Shown here piece after piece: positions 38,528-47,318 of a DNA stretch of 64,000 nt. The notes under the pieces are model-generated. The model was not told the DNA's origin. It did not search any database and worked only from the letters and a program-made list of their open reading frames with translations. Made by a program: the position numbers and the translations under genes. The DNA is from Betaproteobacteria bacterium Ga0077540 (GTDB lineage Bacteria > Pseudomonadota > Gammaproteobacteria > Burkholderiales > Methylophilaceae). Each line of letters starts with the position of its first letter. Positions within the stretch are counted from its first letter, which is position 1. The stretch covers positions 1-64,000 of the forward strand of contig LNEP01000011.1 of assembly GCA_001464125.1 (NCBI GenBank), given 5' to 3'.

Positions 38528-40357
38528 TTAACGTTGCGTATCAAATTGCAAGTTAGCCAGCTTGGCATACAGGCCGGATTGTAAACGTAGGGCTTCAGGG
38601 CTACCGGTTTCAACGATTTCTCCTGCTTCCATCACCACAATACGGTCTGCCTTTTGAACGGTGGCTAAGCGATGCGCAATAATCAACGTGGTGCGGCCTT
38701 GCATGGCAGCGGTAAGCCCATGTTGGACTAAAATTTCAGATTCGGCATCCAACGCACTGGTGGCTTCATCAAGTAATAGGATGGGGGCATCTTTAAGAAT
38801 GGCGCGTGCAATGGCAATACGCTGACGCTGCCCGCCGGATAGCCGCGTACCACGCTCACCCAAAAAGGTTTGATAGCCATCGGGTAATTGTCCGATAAAT
38901 TGTGCCACTTGCGCAGATTCTGCTGCGGCTATCACTTCAGCGTCACTCGCATCTTGGCGCCCATAGCGTATGTTCTCTAGCACATTATTCGAAAATATCA
39001 CTGGATCTTGCGGCACAATCGCCATCATGTTACGTAAATCATGCAAGGTTAGTTGGCGAATATCCAGACCATTAATCTGGATACTGCCTTCAACCACATC
39101 ATAAAAACGTAACAACAATTGAAACATCGTGGTTTTGCCAGCTCCGGATGGCCCAACCAGGGCAATGGTTTCACCCGTCTTAATGTCCAAATTGATGCGC
39201 TTTAAGGCCGGAGTGAGTGGTCTGGATGGATAGTAGAAATGCACGTCATGAAACGTAATGTTGGCGTTAGATGGCATATTGACTGCAACAGGCTGAGCTG
39301 GCTCAGTAATCGGTGAGGTAGTGTGCAATAACTCAAGCAAGCGTTCGGTGGCACCGGCAGCGCGCATCATATCGCCCCACACTTCTGCCATGGTGCTCAC
39401 GCTACCCGCTACCATGGCAGCATACAGAACAAATGATGCAAGCTCGCCGCCTGTCATGACTCCTTGATTGACTTGGCGCGCGCCTAACCACAATACAAAA
39501 ATAATCGTGCCCATCACCGCGGTAATGATAATGGCGGTAAGTAGAGCGCGCACGCGTACCCTACGAATGGCGGTTTTGAAGCTGAGTTCTGCCGAATTGG
39601 TGTAACGTTTGACTTCACGCTGCTCTTGGCTAAAGGATTGCACGGTGGGCATGGCATTTAAAATTTCCCCGGCCATGGCGGAGCTATCTGCAATGCGGTC
39701 TTGCGATTCACGCGATAGTTTTTTGACAGAGCGACCTATCATCATGATGGGTAGAATCAGGCCAATCATCAATCCAATATTGATGGCAAATAAATAAAAA
39801 CTGGTAACGGCCAACATCACCATACCGCCGGTAAATTGAAACAAACTGCGTAATCCCATTGAGGCAGAGCTGCCCACCACAGTTTGAATAAGCGTGGTAT
39901 CGCCAGTTAAGCGGGATAGCACTTCGCCAGTTTGTAAGGTTTCAAAAAATTGTGGCGATTGATGCATGACACGACGATACACCGCGCTGCGCAAATCTGC
40001 AGTGACACGCTCACCTATCCAAGACACGGTAAAATAGCGCGAGGCCACCATGAGTGCCCAAAATGCGGCTAAGCCAAATAGAACACTAAATTGGGTATTT
40101 AAATCGACGTGCGATGGTGGCTTGTTGACTTGAGCACTGCCAAAACCCACGTCAATGAGGTCTCTAAATGCCAATGGCACCAGCAATAAAGCACCAGAGG
40201 CAAAACATAGCAAAACAAAGGCAATGCCCATTTGCAGACGATAGGGTTTTAAAAACGGCCATAAATCCTTGAGGGACACCACAGTTTTGGTTTTAGCTAC
40301 AGAACCATCTGCGGGCTTTATGGAAGTTTGGTTGCTTGCTTGCTGTGTGTGCGCCAT
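38528..40357 (-). CDS. MsbA-like ABC exporter (fused permease and ATPase)
   Basis: A 609-residue half-transporter. Six membrane helices occupy about residues 40-310, then an intact ATPase domain: Walker A LVGPSGAGKTTMF, Q-loop MAIVPQDPVIFSNN, signature RLSGGQRQRIAIARA, Walker B ILLLDEATSALD and the H-loop LIIAHRLATVQKAD. It resembles lipid and multidrug exporters of the MsbA/BmrA type; the substrate is unknown. It serves as an in-window reference for the degenerate ABC at 58227. Confidence 0.85.
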   Translation of the reverse strand: MAHTQQASNQTSIKPADGSVAKTKTVVSLKDLWPFLKPYRLQMGIAFVLLCFASGALLLVPLAFRDLIDVGFGSAQVNKPPSHVDLNTQFSVLFGLAAFWALMVASRYFTVSWIGERVTADLRSAVYRRVMHQSPQFFETLQTGEVLSRLTGDTTLIQTVVGSSASMGLRSLFQFTGGMVMLAVTSFYLFAINIGLMIGLILPIMMIGRSVKKLSRESQDRIADSSAMAGEILNAMPTVQSFSQEQREVKRYTNSAELSFKTAIRRVRVRALLTAIIITAVMGTIIFVLWLGARQVNQGVMTGGELASFVLYAAMVAGSVSTMAEVWGDMMRAAGATERLLELLHTTSPITEPAQPVAVNMPSNANITFHDVHFYYPSRPLTPALKRINLDIKTGETIALVGPSGAGKTTMFQLLLRFYDVVEGSIQINGLDIRQLTLHDLRNMMAIVPQDPVIFSNNVLENIRYGRQDASDAEVIAAAESAQVAQFIGQLPDGYQTFLGERGTRLSGGQRQRIAIARAILKDAPILLLDEATSALDAESEILVQHGLTAAMQGRTTLIIAHRLATVQKADRIVVMEAGEIVETGSPEALRLQSGLYAKLANLQFDTQR

Positions 40358-40503
40358 GATGAATTGATTGTGAATGCAAAGTGATGAAGACCATCATGCC
40401 ATGTTTAAAGTGCAATACGTGAATATAATTCAATTTGCATTCATCTCGGTCTATCCACAATATCAATTGGGCAGATTAATACAATTTGGATAGGACAGAA
40501 AAT

Positions 40504-40710
40504 ATGCAACAAGAAGATTTACACAAGTTAGTGACTCAAACCATGCCATACGGAAAATACAAAGGCAGGTTGTTAGCCGACCTGCCAGGCCATTACCTCA
40601 ATTGGTTTGCTCGTGAAGGTTTTCCAAAAGGCGAGTTGGGACGATTGCTACTGCTCATGCAAGAAATTGACCACAATGGTTTGAAACATTTGCTAGAGCC
40701 TCTGCGCTAG
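40504..40710 (+). CDS. DUF3820 family protein
   Basis: 68 residues from the ATG at 40504 (ribosome site AGGA; a TTG at 40486 would add six residues). The conserved core is TMPYGKYKGRLLADLPGHYL with NWFAREGFPKGELG. Members are small soluble proteins widespread in proteobacteria with no proven function. It stands alone and is followed by an AT-rich palindrome at 40722. Confidence 0.8.
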   Translation: MQQEDLHKLVTQTMPYGKYKGRLLADLPGHYLNWFAREGFPKGELGRLLLLMQEIDHNGLKHLLEPLR

Positions 40711-40721
40711 CTCGATTGCAC

Positions 40722-40745
40722 GAATTATTTATTCATAAATAATTC
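40722..40745. repeat. Perfect AT-rich inverted repeat downstream of the DUF3820 gene
   Basis: GAATTATTTAT at 40722-40732 is repeated in exact reverse complement at 40735-40745 with only TC between. The stem is too AT-rich for a strong terminator; it could be an operator for the diguanylate cyclase gene 80 bases downstream. Confidence 0.5.
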
Positions 40746-40824
40746 AATTTATTAGCATTGGCTGCCGTTAACTTAAGTATTCTCCATATAAAATAAGCGT
40801 AACAATAAGAAACAACTATCCATC

Positions 40825-41757
40825 ATGCGTAACCAAGTTCAAAATCAAATCACCGACCCAGAGGTATACAAGACCTTACTGGAATCTACCAAAGCTATTC
40901 CTTGGAAAATTGATTGGGCAACCATGAAGTTTGCCTATATTGGACCGCAAATTGAAAAGCTGTTGGGTTGGACTGCTGACAGTTGGGTGAGCGCCGAAGA
41001 CTGGATTGCTAGGATGCACCCAGATGACCGCGAAGTGGTGCCCAACTACTGTATTACGCAATCTAAAGCTGGGCATGATCATGAAGCGGATTATCGCGCG
41101 TTAACCAAAATCGGCGGTTATATCTGGATACGCGATGTGGTGCATGTGGTGCGAAATGAGCAAGGCGAAGTCACGGCGCTGGTTGGCTTTATGTTTGATA
41201 TTAGTGAGCGTAAAAAAACCGAAGAAGAAGTGTTGCGCTTACAAAAAGAACTTGAGCATTTATCCTATAAAGATGGCCTCACCGATTTGCCCAATCGCCG
41301 CATGTTTGACTCGGTGATTGAGTTGGAATGGTTGAACGCAAAACGCTATCGTCACCCTTTGTCGCTCATTCTGATGGATATTGATTTCTTTAAACAATAC
41401 AACGATCACTACGGGCATCTGCAGGGCGATGCTTGCCTGAAACAGGTGGCGCAGATATTAAGTCAATCGGTGACACGATCACGTGATTTGATTGCACGGT
41501 TTGGTGGTGAAGAGTTTGTGATTGTATTGCCGGAAACCGATGCAGTGGCTGCCAGAACCATTGCGGAGCGTTGCCAACATTTGATGGAACAAGCCAATAT
41601 TGCGCATCGAAAATCTGAAGTGAGTGATAGGTTGACCATCAGCATAGGCGTGAACACCATCATCCCTTCTCAAAAAGATGATTTGCTTGCCTTTATCGAT
41701 AAAACAGACCGTCAGTTATACCTTGCTAAGGAAAAAGGTAGAAATTTGATCGTTTAA
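40825..41757 (+). CDS. PAS-GGDEF diguanylate cyclase
   Basis: 310 residues, no membrane helix. A PAS domain spans about residues 15-130 (AYIGPQIEKLLGW to FMFDISERKK), followed by a linker coiled coil and a GGDEF domain (about 145-305). The active site reads RFGGEEFVIVLPE near residue 227 and an intact inhibitory I-site RSRD lies five residues before it, so c-di-GMP synthesis with product feedback is expected. The ligand of the PAS domain is unknown. Confidence 0.9.
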   Translation: MRNQVQNQITDPEVYKTLLESTKAIPWKIDWATMKFAYIGPQIEKLLGWTADSWVSAEDWIARMHPDDREVVPNYCITQSKAGHDHEADYRALTKIGGYIWIRDVVHVVRNEQGEVTALVGFMFDISERKKTEEEVLRLQKELEHLSYKDGLTDLPNRRMFDSVIELEWLNAKRYRHPLSLILMDIDFFKQYNDHYGHLQGDACLKQVAQILSQSVTRSRDLIARFGGEEFVIVLPETDAVAARTIAERCQHLMEQANIAHRKSEVSDRLTISIGVNTIIPSQKDDLLAFIDKTDRQLYLAKEKGRNLIV

Positions 41758-41820
41758 CCTAGAGTGATTTGAAATTTTACTCGGCTTGCTCAGTCATACT
41801 GCCCTAAACAGGAGAAGTAG

Positions 41821-42669
41821 ATGATGCGAGTACTGGTGCTTTTAATGATGTGTTGTATGTCTTGGCAGGCGATGTGCGCCGAGTACATTTTTAATACTGC
41901 AACACAAACCGCTCTCCAGCAGCAGCAGTTGGTGGAGCAATTAAAACAACATTCGCTGATTTTGTTGGGCGAGGTGCATGACGAGCCTTTGCACCACCAA
42001 CGCAGAGCTGAACTGATTCAGGCCATGTCTGGGCAGAATCCGGTGGTCGTGGCTGAGCAGCTGGAAGCCGGTCAACAAGTGCAATACACTGAGCATTTGA
42101 CAGAGGATTTAGCACAGGCTGGGTTTGATGCAAAGGTTTGGGATTGGGAACTGTACGCGCCATTATTTTCAACCTTAGCGACTACGCAAAATACCTTAAT
42201 GGGAGGTAATTTACCAATAGCGTCGGTCAGGCAAATCGCCAAGCAAGGTGAAGTTGCAGTCCCAGTTGCCTTGGTAGAAAAGATTCAGGCGGCTCCGCTG
42301 AGCAATGAAGCTCAGGCAACTTTGGTGGCTGATTTAGAGGCTGGTCACTGTGGCCATTTACCCAAATCTTTACTCCCCAACTTTATGCTGGCGCAGCGCG
42401 CTCGAGATGCTTCCATGTTGAATAGCATGCAACAAGCCAAACGAACCCCGGTGATTTTGCTGGCGGGCAATGGGCATGTGCGTAAAGATTACGGCATTCC
42501 AACACTGTTACCATCTGGTCAATCAACTTCTGTCAGCGTAGGTTTTTTGCAGTTAGATACACTGCCGCCAGAGGCCATTCAAGCGTATCAAGCACAATAT
42601 GATTACATTTGGATCACGGGTGCAGTGGAAGCCGAAGATGCCTGCGCTGCGTTTAAGCCAAAAAAATAG
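41821..42669 (+). CDS. ChaN family haem-binding-type exported protein
   Basis: A 282-residue protein with a signal peptide ending at AMCAEY. The fold motifs of the ChaN/Tiki family are visible: LILLGEVHDEPLHHQRRAEL and VILLAGNGHVRKDYG. A lipobox is not clear. Some members bind haem and are iron-controlled; no Fur box was seen here. It ends 163 bases before pqqA, with which it probably does not share a message. Only the family is confident. Confidence 0.75.
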   Translation: MMRVLVLLMMCCMSWQAMCAEYIFNTATQTALQQQQLVEQLKQHSLILLGEVHDEPLHHQRRAELIQAMSGQNPVVVAEQLEAGQQVQYTEHLTEDLAQAGFDAKVWDWELYAPLFSTLATTQNTLMGGNLPIASVRQIAKQGEVAVPVALVEKIQAAPLSNEAQATLVADLEAGHCGHLPKSLLPNFMLAQRARDASMLNSMQQAKRTPVILLAGNGHVRKDYGIPTLLPSGQSTSVSVGFLQLDTLPPEAIQAYQAQYDYIWITGAVEAEDACAAFKPKK

Positions 42670-42832
42670 GCAAACACCATTGCAATCGTATTGGATACTT
42701 AGGGTGTACTCATGAATTTCTTGATGGTGCGTTCATGAAGCAGCATAGCGTGGAAATTTGTTAATTCGCTAATATAACAACACGCAAACAAATTACTTGC
42801 GCATTACATTCAACAAATTCTAGGAGAATATT

Positions 42833-42904
42833 ATGTGGACAACACCAGCAGCTACAGAAATGCGTTTTGGCTTTGAAGTAACAATGTACGTAATGAACAA
42901 ATAA
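42833..42904 (+). CDS. pqqA: Coenzyme PQQ precursor peptide PqqA
   Basis: A 23-residue peptide (MWTTPAATEMRFGFEVTMYV then MNK) preceded by a strong ribosome site (TAGGAGA). It has the features of PqqA: Met-Trp start, the GFEVTMY core, and the Glu15 and Tyr19 that are cross-linked and become PQQ. No other pqq gene lies within this window, so the biosynthesis genes must be elsewhere. PQQ is the cofactor of methanol and glucose dehydrogenases. A palindrome overlaps the stop codon and a terminator follows, making a compact one-gene unit. Confidence 0.92.
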   Translation: MWTTPAATEMRFGFEVTMYVMNK

Positions 42905-42920
42905 TCTAGAATTCTAGATT
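42903..42920. repeat. Perfect 18-bp palindrome at the pqqA stop codon
   Basis: AATCTAGAATTCTAGATT is its own reverse complement and begins within the TAA stop of pqqA, six bases before the terminator hairpin. It could fold as an RNA hairpin with a tight loop or serve as a protein-binding site. Confidence 0.75.
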
Positions 42921-42925
42921 GTATT

Positions 42926-42955
42926 AAAAGGCGCCTAGTGCGCCTTTTATTTTTT
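42926..42955 (+). terminator. Rho-independent terminator of pqqA
   Basis: AAAAGGCGC pairs with GCGCCTTTT around CTAGT, followed by ATTTTTTAG. It lies 22 bases after the pqqA stop codon. Confidence 0.85.
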
Positions 42956-43074
42956 AGTATGTAGCACATCAGTCCATGTCCATAACATTCACCTTTGATT
43001 TGCGCATCCGCGCCACCAGCTTGATTCAATAACGCACTCAAATCATCACAGAACTAATCCGTTACCACTATGCC

Positions 43075-43108
43075 GAGTCATCTGGCTGTCATATTTAACC
43101 TAGACAAT
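43075..43108 (+). promoter_or_regulatory. Candidate Pho box and -10 upstream of phoX
   Basis: GAGTCAT (43075-43081) and CTGTCAT (43086-43092) are repeated 11 bases apart, the spacing of the PhoB site (consensus CTGTCAT-N4-CTGTCAT); 12 of 14 half-site positions match. A weak -10 (GACAAT) starts 10 bases further on, the usual distance for a PhoB-activated promoter. The gene product, a PhoX phosphatase, is a classic Pho-regulon member. Confidence 0.5.
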
Positions 43109-43158
43109 CATCGCATAAAAAAGATAAACAACATTAAACCGATACATTAGGAGATGAC

Positions 43159-45297
43159 ATGAGTAGTGCATTACATCCAGACGGTAAATTAAAACCGCAT
43201 GACACTGTGAGCAACCCAAGCACACAAGACAATATCCAAAGTTTGATTGAAGCACGCATGCTGACACGCCGCAGCTTTATTAAAGGTTCTGTGGCGGTAA
43301 CTGCTGTTGCCGCGGTCAGTGGTACTTTATTATCAGGCATGCCATTAGATGCTTTTGCGCACAAAGGTAAAGGCAAACCTCATCAAGACGAACCTGAAGG
43401 CAATGGTAGCCCAGTCATTGGGTTTAATTCAGTAAGCCCTAACGTGTTACCCATGACTGATGCTGTAATCGTACCTGCTGGTTACACTGCGCGAGTTCTC
43501 GTGTCATGGGGCGATTCATTAACCAAAGCCCCACATTGGGACCCAGCGACACCGATGGATGAAGCCACTCAAAACTACTGCTATGGTGGTCATACAGACG
43601 GCATGCATTATTTCCCATTCCCATTTACTGGCAAGGGTGCTTTGGCCAGCAGACGCGGTTTGTTGGTTACCAACAGTGAGTACGTAGACCCACCGTTGGT
43701 AAACAGCATTTTGCCAGCCGCTGACTATGCCAACACCACCATTACTTTAGACATGGTGCGTGCGCAACAAGCTGGTCATGGTGTGAACGTAGTTGAAATT
43801 GAACAAGAGAAAAAACAATCTTGGGAGGTCAATCGTCACTCAAGATTAAATCGCCGTATCACTGGCAACACCCCAACTATCGTGAGTGGTCCAGCCGCTG
43901 GTCACCCCATGATGCAAACAGCTGCCGACTCTAAAGGCCGCGTGGTATTAGGCACCTTAAATAACTGCGCCAATGGTTACACACCTTGGGGTACTTATTT
44001 GGCTTGTGAAGAAAACTTTAACGGCTACTTTGGCACCAGCGATGCAAGCTTTGTGACCAACGCGCACGAAAACCGTTATGGCATCAGCCGTGGTGGTTTT
44101 GGTTACCGCTGGCACGTGGCTGATCCACGTTTTGATATTGCAGTGAACCGCAATGAACCCAACCGTTTTGGCTGGGTGGTGGAAGTCGATCCATGGGATC
44201 CAAAAAGCAAACCGGTGAAACGTACTGCACTAGGCCGCTTTAAGCATGAGAGCGCTGCGCTATCAGTGGATGCGGATGACCGCGTGGCCTTATACATGGG
44301 TGATGATGAGCGCAATGAATACGTATACAAATTTGTCTGTGCACAAAAATACAACAAGCGTAACCAACGTGCTAACCGCGACATGTTAGACCACGGCACT
44401 TTGTATGTGGCTAAATTTAATGCGGATGGTTCTGGTATCTGGATGCCGTTGGTGTGGGGTCAAAATGGTTTAACGCCAGAAAATGGCTTTGCTAACCAAG
44501 GCGATGTTGTGATTAAAGCGCGTCAAGCAGCCGACCGTTTGGGCGCCACCATGATGGACAGACCAGAGTGGGCAGCGGTACACCCGACTTCAGGTGAAGT
44601 GTATTTGACTCTGACCAACAATAGCCGCCGTGGCAATAACCCAGTATCGAGCAACAAGGTAGATGGCACTTCTGGCGCGGCTTCCGCTAACCCAGCAGTC
44701 GATGCAGCTAACCCAAGACCAGACAATGATTACGGTCATATCATTCGCTGGCGCGAAGATGGTGACACTGTAACGGCCACCAGCTTTGTTTGGGATATTT
44801 TTGTACAATGTGGTGATAAAAATACCAGCAAAACACTAGGTGCTTCTTACACACAAGCTGAGTTTGATGGCCAAACAGTGGGTTACAAAGGCAATATCAA
44901 TGGTGATGACTACGGAGCACCAGATGGTTTGTGGTTTGATGAAGACGGCAGATTGTGGATTCAAACAGACCAGGCTGGCGATGCCAAAGGCGACTGGGTG
45001 AATATTGGTGGCAACGTGATGATGTGTGCAGACCCGCAAACAGGCGAGACACGTCGCTTCCTCACTGCACCACCAAACGCAGAAGTGACAGGCGTGATTA
45101 ATACGCCGGATGGTAAATCCATGTTCGTGGGTATTCAACACCCAGGTGAAGATTGGTCCACTAGCTTTACGGATAACTCAACCTGGCCGGACAATGGCGC
45201 AAACGGCCCAACCACCAACAGCCGTCGCGGTGTGGCCAAACCACGTTCTAGCGTGATTGTCATCACCAAAGACGATGGCGGTGTCATTGGTACTTAA
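43159..45297 (+). CDS. phoX: PhoX family phosphatase (Tat-exported)
   Basis: A 712-residue protein with a twin-arginine signal in the first 65 residues (LTRRSFIKGSVAVTAVAAVS). The body carries DUF839/PhoX motifs: YCYGGHTDGMHYFPF, LACEENFNGYFGT, RFKHESAALS, GDDERNEYVYKFV and DGLWFDEDGRLWIQTD. PhoX enzymes are Ca/Fe-dependent alkaline phosphatases that release phosphate from esters in the periplasm. The ribosome site TAGGAGA precedes the ATG. A terminator follows at 45319. Confidence 0.88.
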   Translation: MSSALHPDGKLKPHDTVSNPSTQDNIQSLIEARMLTRRSFIKGSVAVTAVAAVSGTLLSGMPLDAFAHKGKGKPHQDEPEGNGSPVIGFNSVSPNVLPMTDAVIVPAGYTARVLVSWGDSLTKAPHWDPATPMDEATQNYCYGGHTDGMHYFPFPFTGKGALASRRGLLVTNSEYVDPPLVNSILPAADYANTTITLDMVRAQQAGHGVNVVEIEQEKKQSWEVNRHSRLNRRITGNTPTIVSGPAAGHPMMQTAADSKGRVVLGTLNNCANGYTPWGTYLACEENFNGYFGTSDASFVTNAHENRYGISRGGFGYRWHVADPRFDIAVNRNEPNRFGWVVEVDPWDPKSKPVKRTALGRFKHESAALSVDADDRVALYMGDDERNEYVYKFVCAQKYNKRNQRANRDMLDHGTLYVAKFNADGSGIWMPLVWGQNGLTPENGFANQGDVVIKARQAADRLGATMMDRPEWAAVHPTSGEVYLTLTNNSRRGNNPVSSNKVDGTSGAASANPAVDAANPRPDNDYGHIIRWREDGDTVTATSFVWDIFVQCGDKNTSKTLGASYTQAEFDGQTVGYKGNINGDDYGAPDGLWFDEDGRLWIQTDQAGDAKGDWVNIGGNVMMCADPQTGETRRFLTAPPNAEVTGVINTPDGKSMFVGIQHPGEDWSTSFTDNSTWPDNGANGPTTNSRRGVAKPRSSVIVITKDDGGVIGT

Positions 45298-45318
45298 TAG
45301 CTACACTGTTAGATAGAA

Positions 45319-45349
45319 CAAAAAACGGCGTTTGATACGCCGTTTTTTT
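45319..45349 (+). terminator. Rho-independent terminator after phoX
   Basis: AAAAACGGCGT and ACGCCGTTTTT form a long stem around TTGAT with further Ts. It lies about 20 bases after the phoX stop codon. Confidence 0.88.
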
Positions 45350-45822
45350 GTTTATTGCACAATCTTGGTGCATTTGTTAGTCATGTCGGCTGATTCATCA
45401 ATATCGATGAAAACAGCGAAGGGCAATGTTCGATTTTCTTCTACAAAAAAACAACAGCCACCGCCATTTCATCGCCTATTTTTTGTTGCGATTACAACAA
45501 TCTCACTTTTGTTCAGTCAGCGACGTATATCTAAAAGGCTTTAACTCTTTGAAATGATTGATATTAATTTCAATACATACAATGGTTTGTTGGCATAAGC
45601 TGCAAATTAAGCGGATTTATCAATGATGTTCTGGCAATTGATTTATACCCTTTTCTATTAATCTTTGGTTGTATTCAGCCGATACCAATGTATGAGGGCA
45701 ATCATAATTTCCCTAAATTTTTTGGCTTGGAACAGGAATTGCTTAGTGTCTATTAAGACGTCTTTATTCACGGTTAAGTTTTTGCGAGGTTTATACATGT
45801 TGTTGTAGATTGGAGATTAATC
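45350..45822. other. Gene-free AT-rich stretch between phoX and the first trypsin-TPR gene
   Basis: No convincing gene is seen. A short plus-strand frame starting inside the phoX terminator (45332-45544) lacks a ribosome site and is not supported. The stretch holds one candidate sigma-54 site at 45728, described separately, and long AT-rich runs. Confidence 0.6.
45728..45743 (+). promoter_or_regulatory. Candidate sigma-54 promoter
   Basis: TGGAACAGGAATTGCT has GG and GC at the exact -24/-12 spacing of sigma-54 promoters (consensus TGGCACGNNNNTTGCW) with two mismatches. The start codon is 80 bases downstream. A single unaided match in an AT-rich region could arise by chance. Confidence 0.35.
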
Positions 45823-46872
45823 ATGGCAAGGTTTAGTTCTACATTTATATATTCGGCAATGTTATTTTTAGGCGCAAGTACGTTAGGTTTAAGTGCCGCT
45901 GCATTTGCTGAACCATCACAAGAGTTAATGCACCAACTAAATGCGCAAGTGCTGCGGGTACAAGTCGGATTAGCCAATGGAGGTTACGGATTGGGCTCCG
46001 GTGTGGTGGTTGCCAAGGATCAAATAGTCACCAATTGCCATGTAGTCGCAAACGCCTCTACCATTAGTGTCGTCAGCAACGGCGCTTCATTCAACATCAC
46101 TGCCATCAAACCCGATTGGCGCCATGATATTTGTATTCTAAAAGCGGAAGGCTTAGATGCACCTATTGCCAACATTGGCTCCAGTGAAGCGCTAAAATAC
46201 GAACAACCAGTCTTTACTATTGGTTACCCGAGTTTCTTGCCGATCCCTACCAGCACGTTTGGCGTGGTGAAAGGTCTGCTTCCGCTAGATGACAGCGTGG
46301 TAGTTCGTGCAACCAGCTCATTTAAAATGGGAGCCAGTGGTGGCGGTGTGTTTGATGGTGATGGCAATCTAGTCGGTGTAATCACACTCAAAAGCCCAGG
46401 TCGCAATGGTTATTATTACAACATGCCAGTGGAGTGGGTAAAAGCTGCGCTTAAGTTACCAGAGCAGTCTATCACCACAAAAAGTGAGTTGCCATTCTGG
46501 GCGCAGGCGCCTGAACAATGGCCTTATTTCATGAAAATTGTGCATCCTTACTTAACTGGTGATTGGAAGGCACTACAAACGATTGCTACTGAATGGACTG
46601 CAAAAGAGCCCAACACAACAGAGGCATGGTTTTATTTAGCGGCAGCTGAATACGCCAACAAAGACTTCCAAAAAGCGGAAGAACACTTATACCGTGTGGT
46701 GGCGATGAATGACCAGCACAGCCAAGCCATTTACTACCTAGGCCTAATTGCTGAAGAAAGTGGTAAGCACAATGAGGCCATGATGAATGTGGCGCTGCTG
46801 AATAAATTGGATGAAGAAGCGGCGACCCAACTAAAAGTAGCCATGGGCCTGACAACGGTTACGGACAAGTAA
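45823..46872 (+). CDS. Secreted trypsin-like protease with C-terminal TPR repeats (paralogue A)
   Basis: A 349-residue protein with a signal peptide (about 1-29, ending AFAE). The S1C-type catalytic triad is complete: His73 in TNCHV, Asp102 in RHDICIL and Ser172 in GASGGGVF. There is no PDZ domain; instead residues about 210-340 form TPR-like helical repeats (AWFYLAAAEYANKDFQKAEE and AIYYLGLIAEESGKHNEA). It resembles DegP-type enzymes in the protease part only. The gene at 49208 has the same layout. A terminator follows. Confidence 0.75.
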   Translation: MARFSSTFIYSAMLFLGASTLGLSAAAFAEPSQELMHQLNAQVLRVQVGLANGGYGLGSGVVVAKDQIVTNCHVVANASTISVVSNGASFNITAIKPDWRHDICILKAEGLDAPIANIGSSEALKYEQPVFTIGYPSFLPIPTSTFGVVKGLLPLDDSVVVRATSSFKMGASGGGVFDGDGNLVGVITLKSPGRNGYYYNMPVEWVKAALKLPEQSITTKSELPFWAQAPEQWPYFMKIVHPYLTGDWKALQTIATEWTAKEPNTTEAWFYLAAAEYANKDFQKAEEHLYRVVAMNDQHSQAIYYLGLIAEESGKHNEAMMNVALLNKLDEEAATQLKVAMGLTTVTDK

Positions 46873-46890
46873 GCGAAATTAAAGGATAAA

Positions 46891-46917
46891 AATGGCGCCT
46901 ATGGCGCTATTTTTTTT
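46891..46917 (+). terminator. Terminator between convergent genes
   Basis: AATGGCGCC and GGCGCTATT pair (one G-T wobble) around TAT, followed by eight Ts. It lies 19 bases after the stop of paralogue A and overlaps the 3' end of the minus-strand gene at 46899. Confidence 0.75.
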
Positions 46918-47318
46918 GCAATTTTTTCTTCTAAACCCGTGCAGATTTGTTCGAGTACTTCCTCATCAGACTGTTCGCCTAGCATGCGCATAGTGGATTC
47001 GAATCCGGAGATGACATAGTCATCATAATCTTTGGCTAAAAATGGTAGTTGGTATTGTGTTGCGGTATCTAGTGCCGTTTTCTTTTGCTTAAAAATGAGC
47101 TGGTTGAGCTGGGTCTTATCAATACGGCATACGTTTGCCGTTGCAATCATGGCCCCATCCGCATAAGCGTTATTCACCAGTTGTTCTGCTGTGATTTGCG
47201 TGGCTGCCATTAGTGGCGTACACAAGCAACCACAGCAGAAAACAATCAACATCCATCCGCGTAATCTGGCAAAAAGTTGAGATAGAAATGTGGTGTATTG
47301 CGTGAACATGAGAACCAT
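46899..47318 (-). CDS. Unrecognised small secreted protein
   Basis: Up to 139 residues; an N-terminal hydrophobic stretch (MLIVFCCGCLCTPLMAA) is a signal peptide, possibly with a cysteine-rich core of its own. The mature part of about 100 residues is mostly helical with two cysteines (VCRIDKTQLN and EQICTGLEE). No family is recognised and no ribosome site marks the start; a shorter start at 47252 is possible. It converges on paralogue A. Confidence 0.5.
   Translation of the reverse strand: MVLMFTQYTTFLSQLFARLRGWMLIVFCCGCLCTPLMAATQITAEQLVNNAYADGAMIATANVCRIDKTQLNQLIFKQKKTALDTATQYQLPFLAKDYDDYVISGFESTMRMLGEQSDEEVLEQICTGLEEKIAKKIAP

Noticed and set aside
42820-43041. Minus-strand frame of 73 codons over pqqA and its terminator
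   Set aside because: It runs through the pqqA gene and hairpins in antisense, has no ribosome site and no family resemblance.
45332-45544. Plus-strand frame of 70 codons after phoX
   Set aside because: It begins within the phoX terminator, uses a rare start and has no ribosome site; the composition is not protein-like.
45591-45603. Second sigma-54-like site TGGCATAAGCTGC
   Set aside because: Distance between GG and GC is two bases too short for sigma-54.
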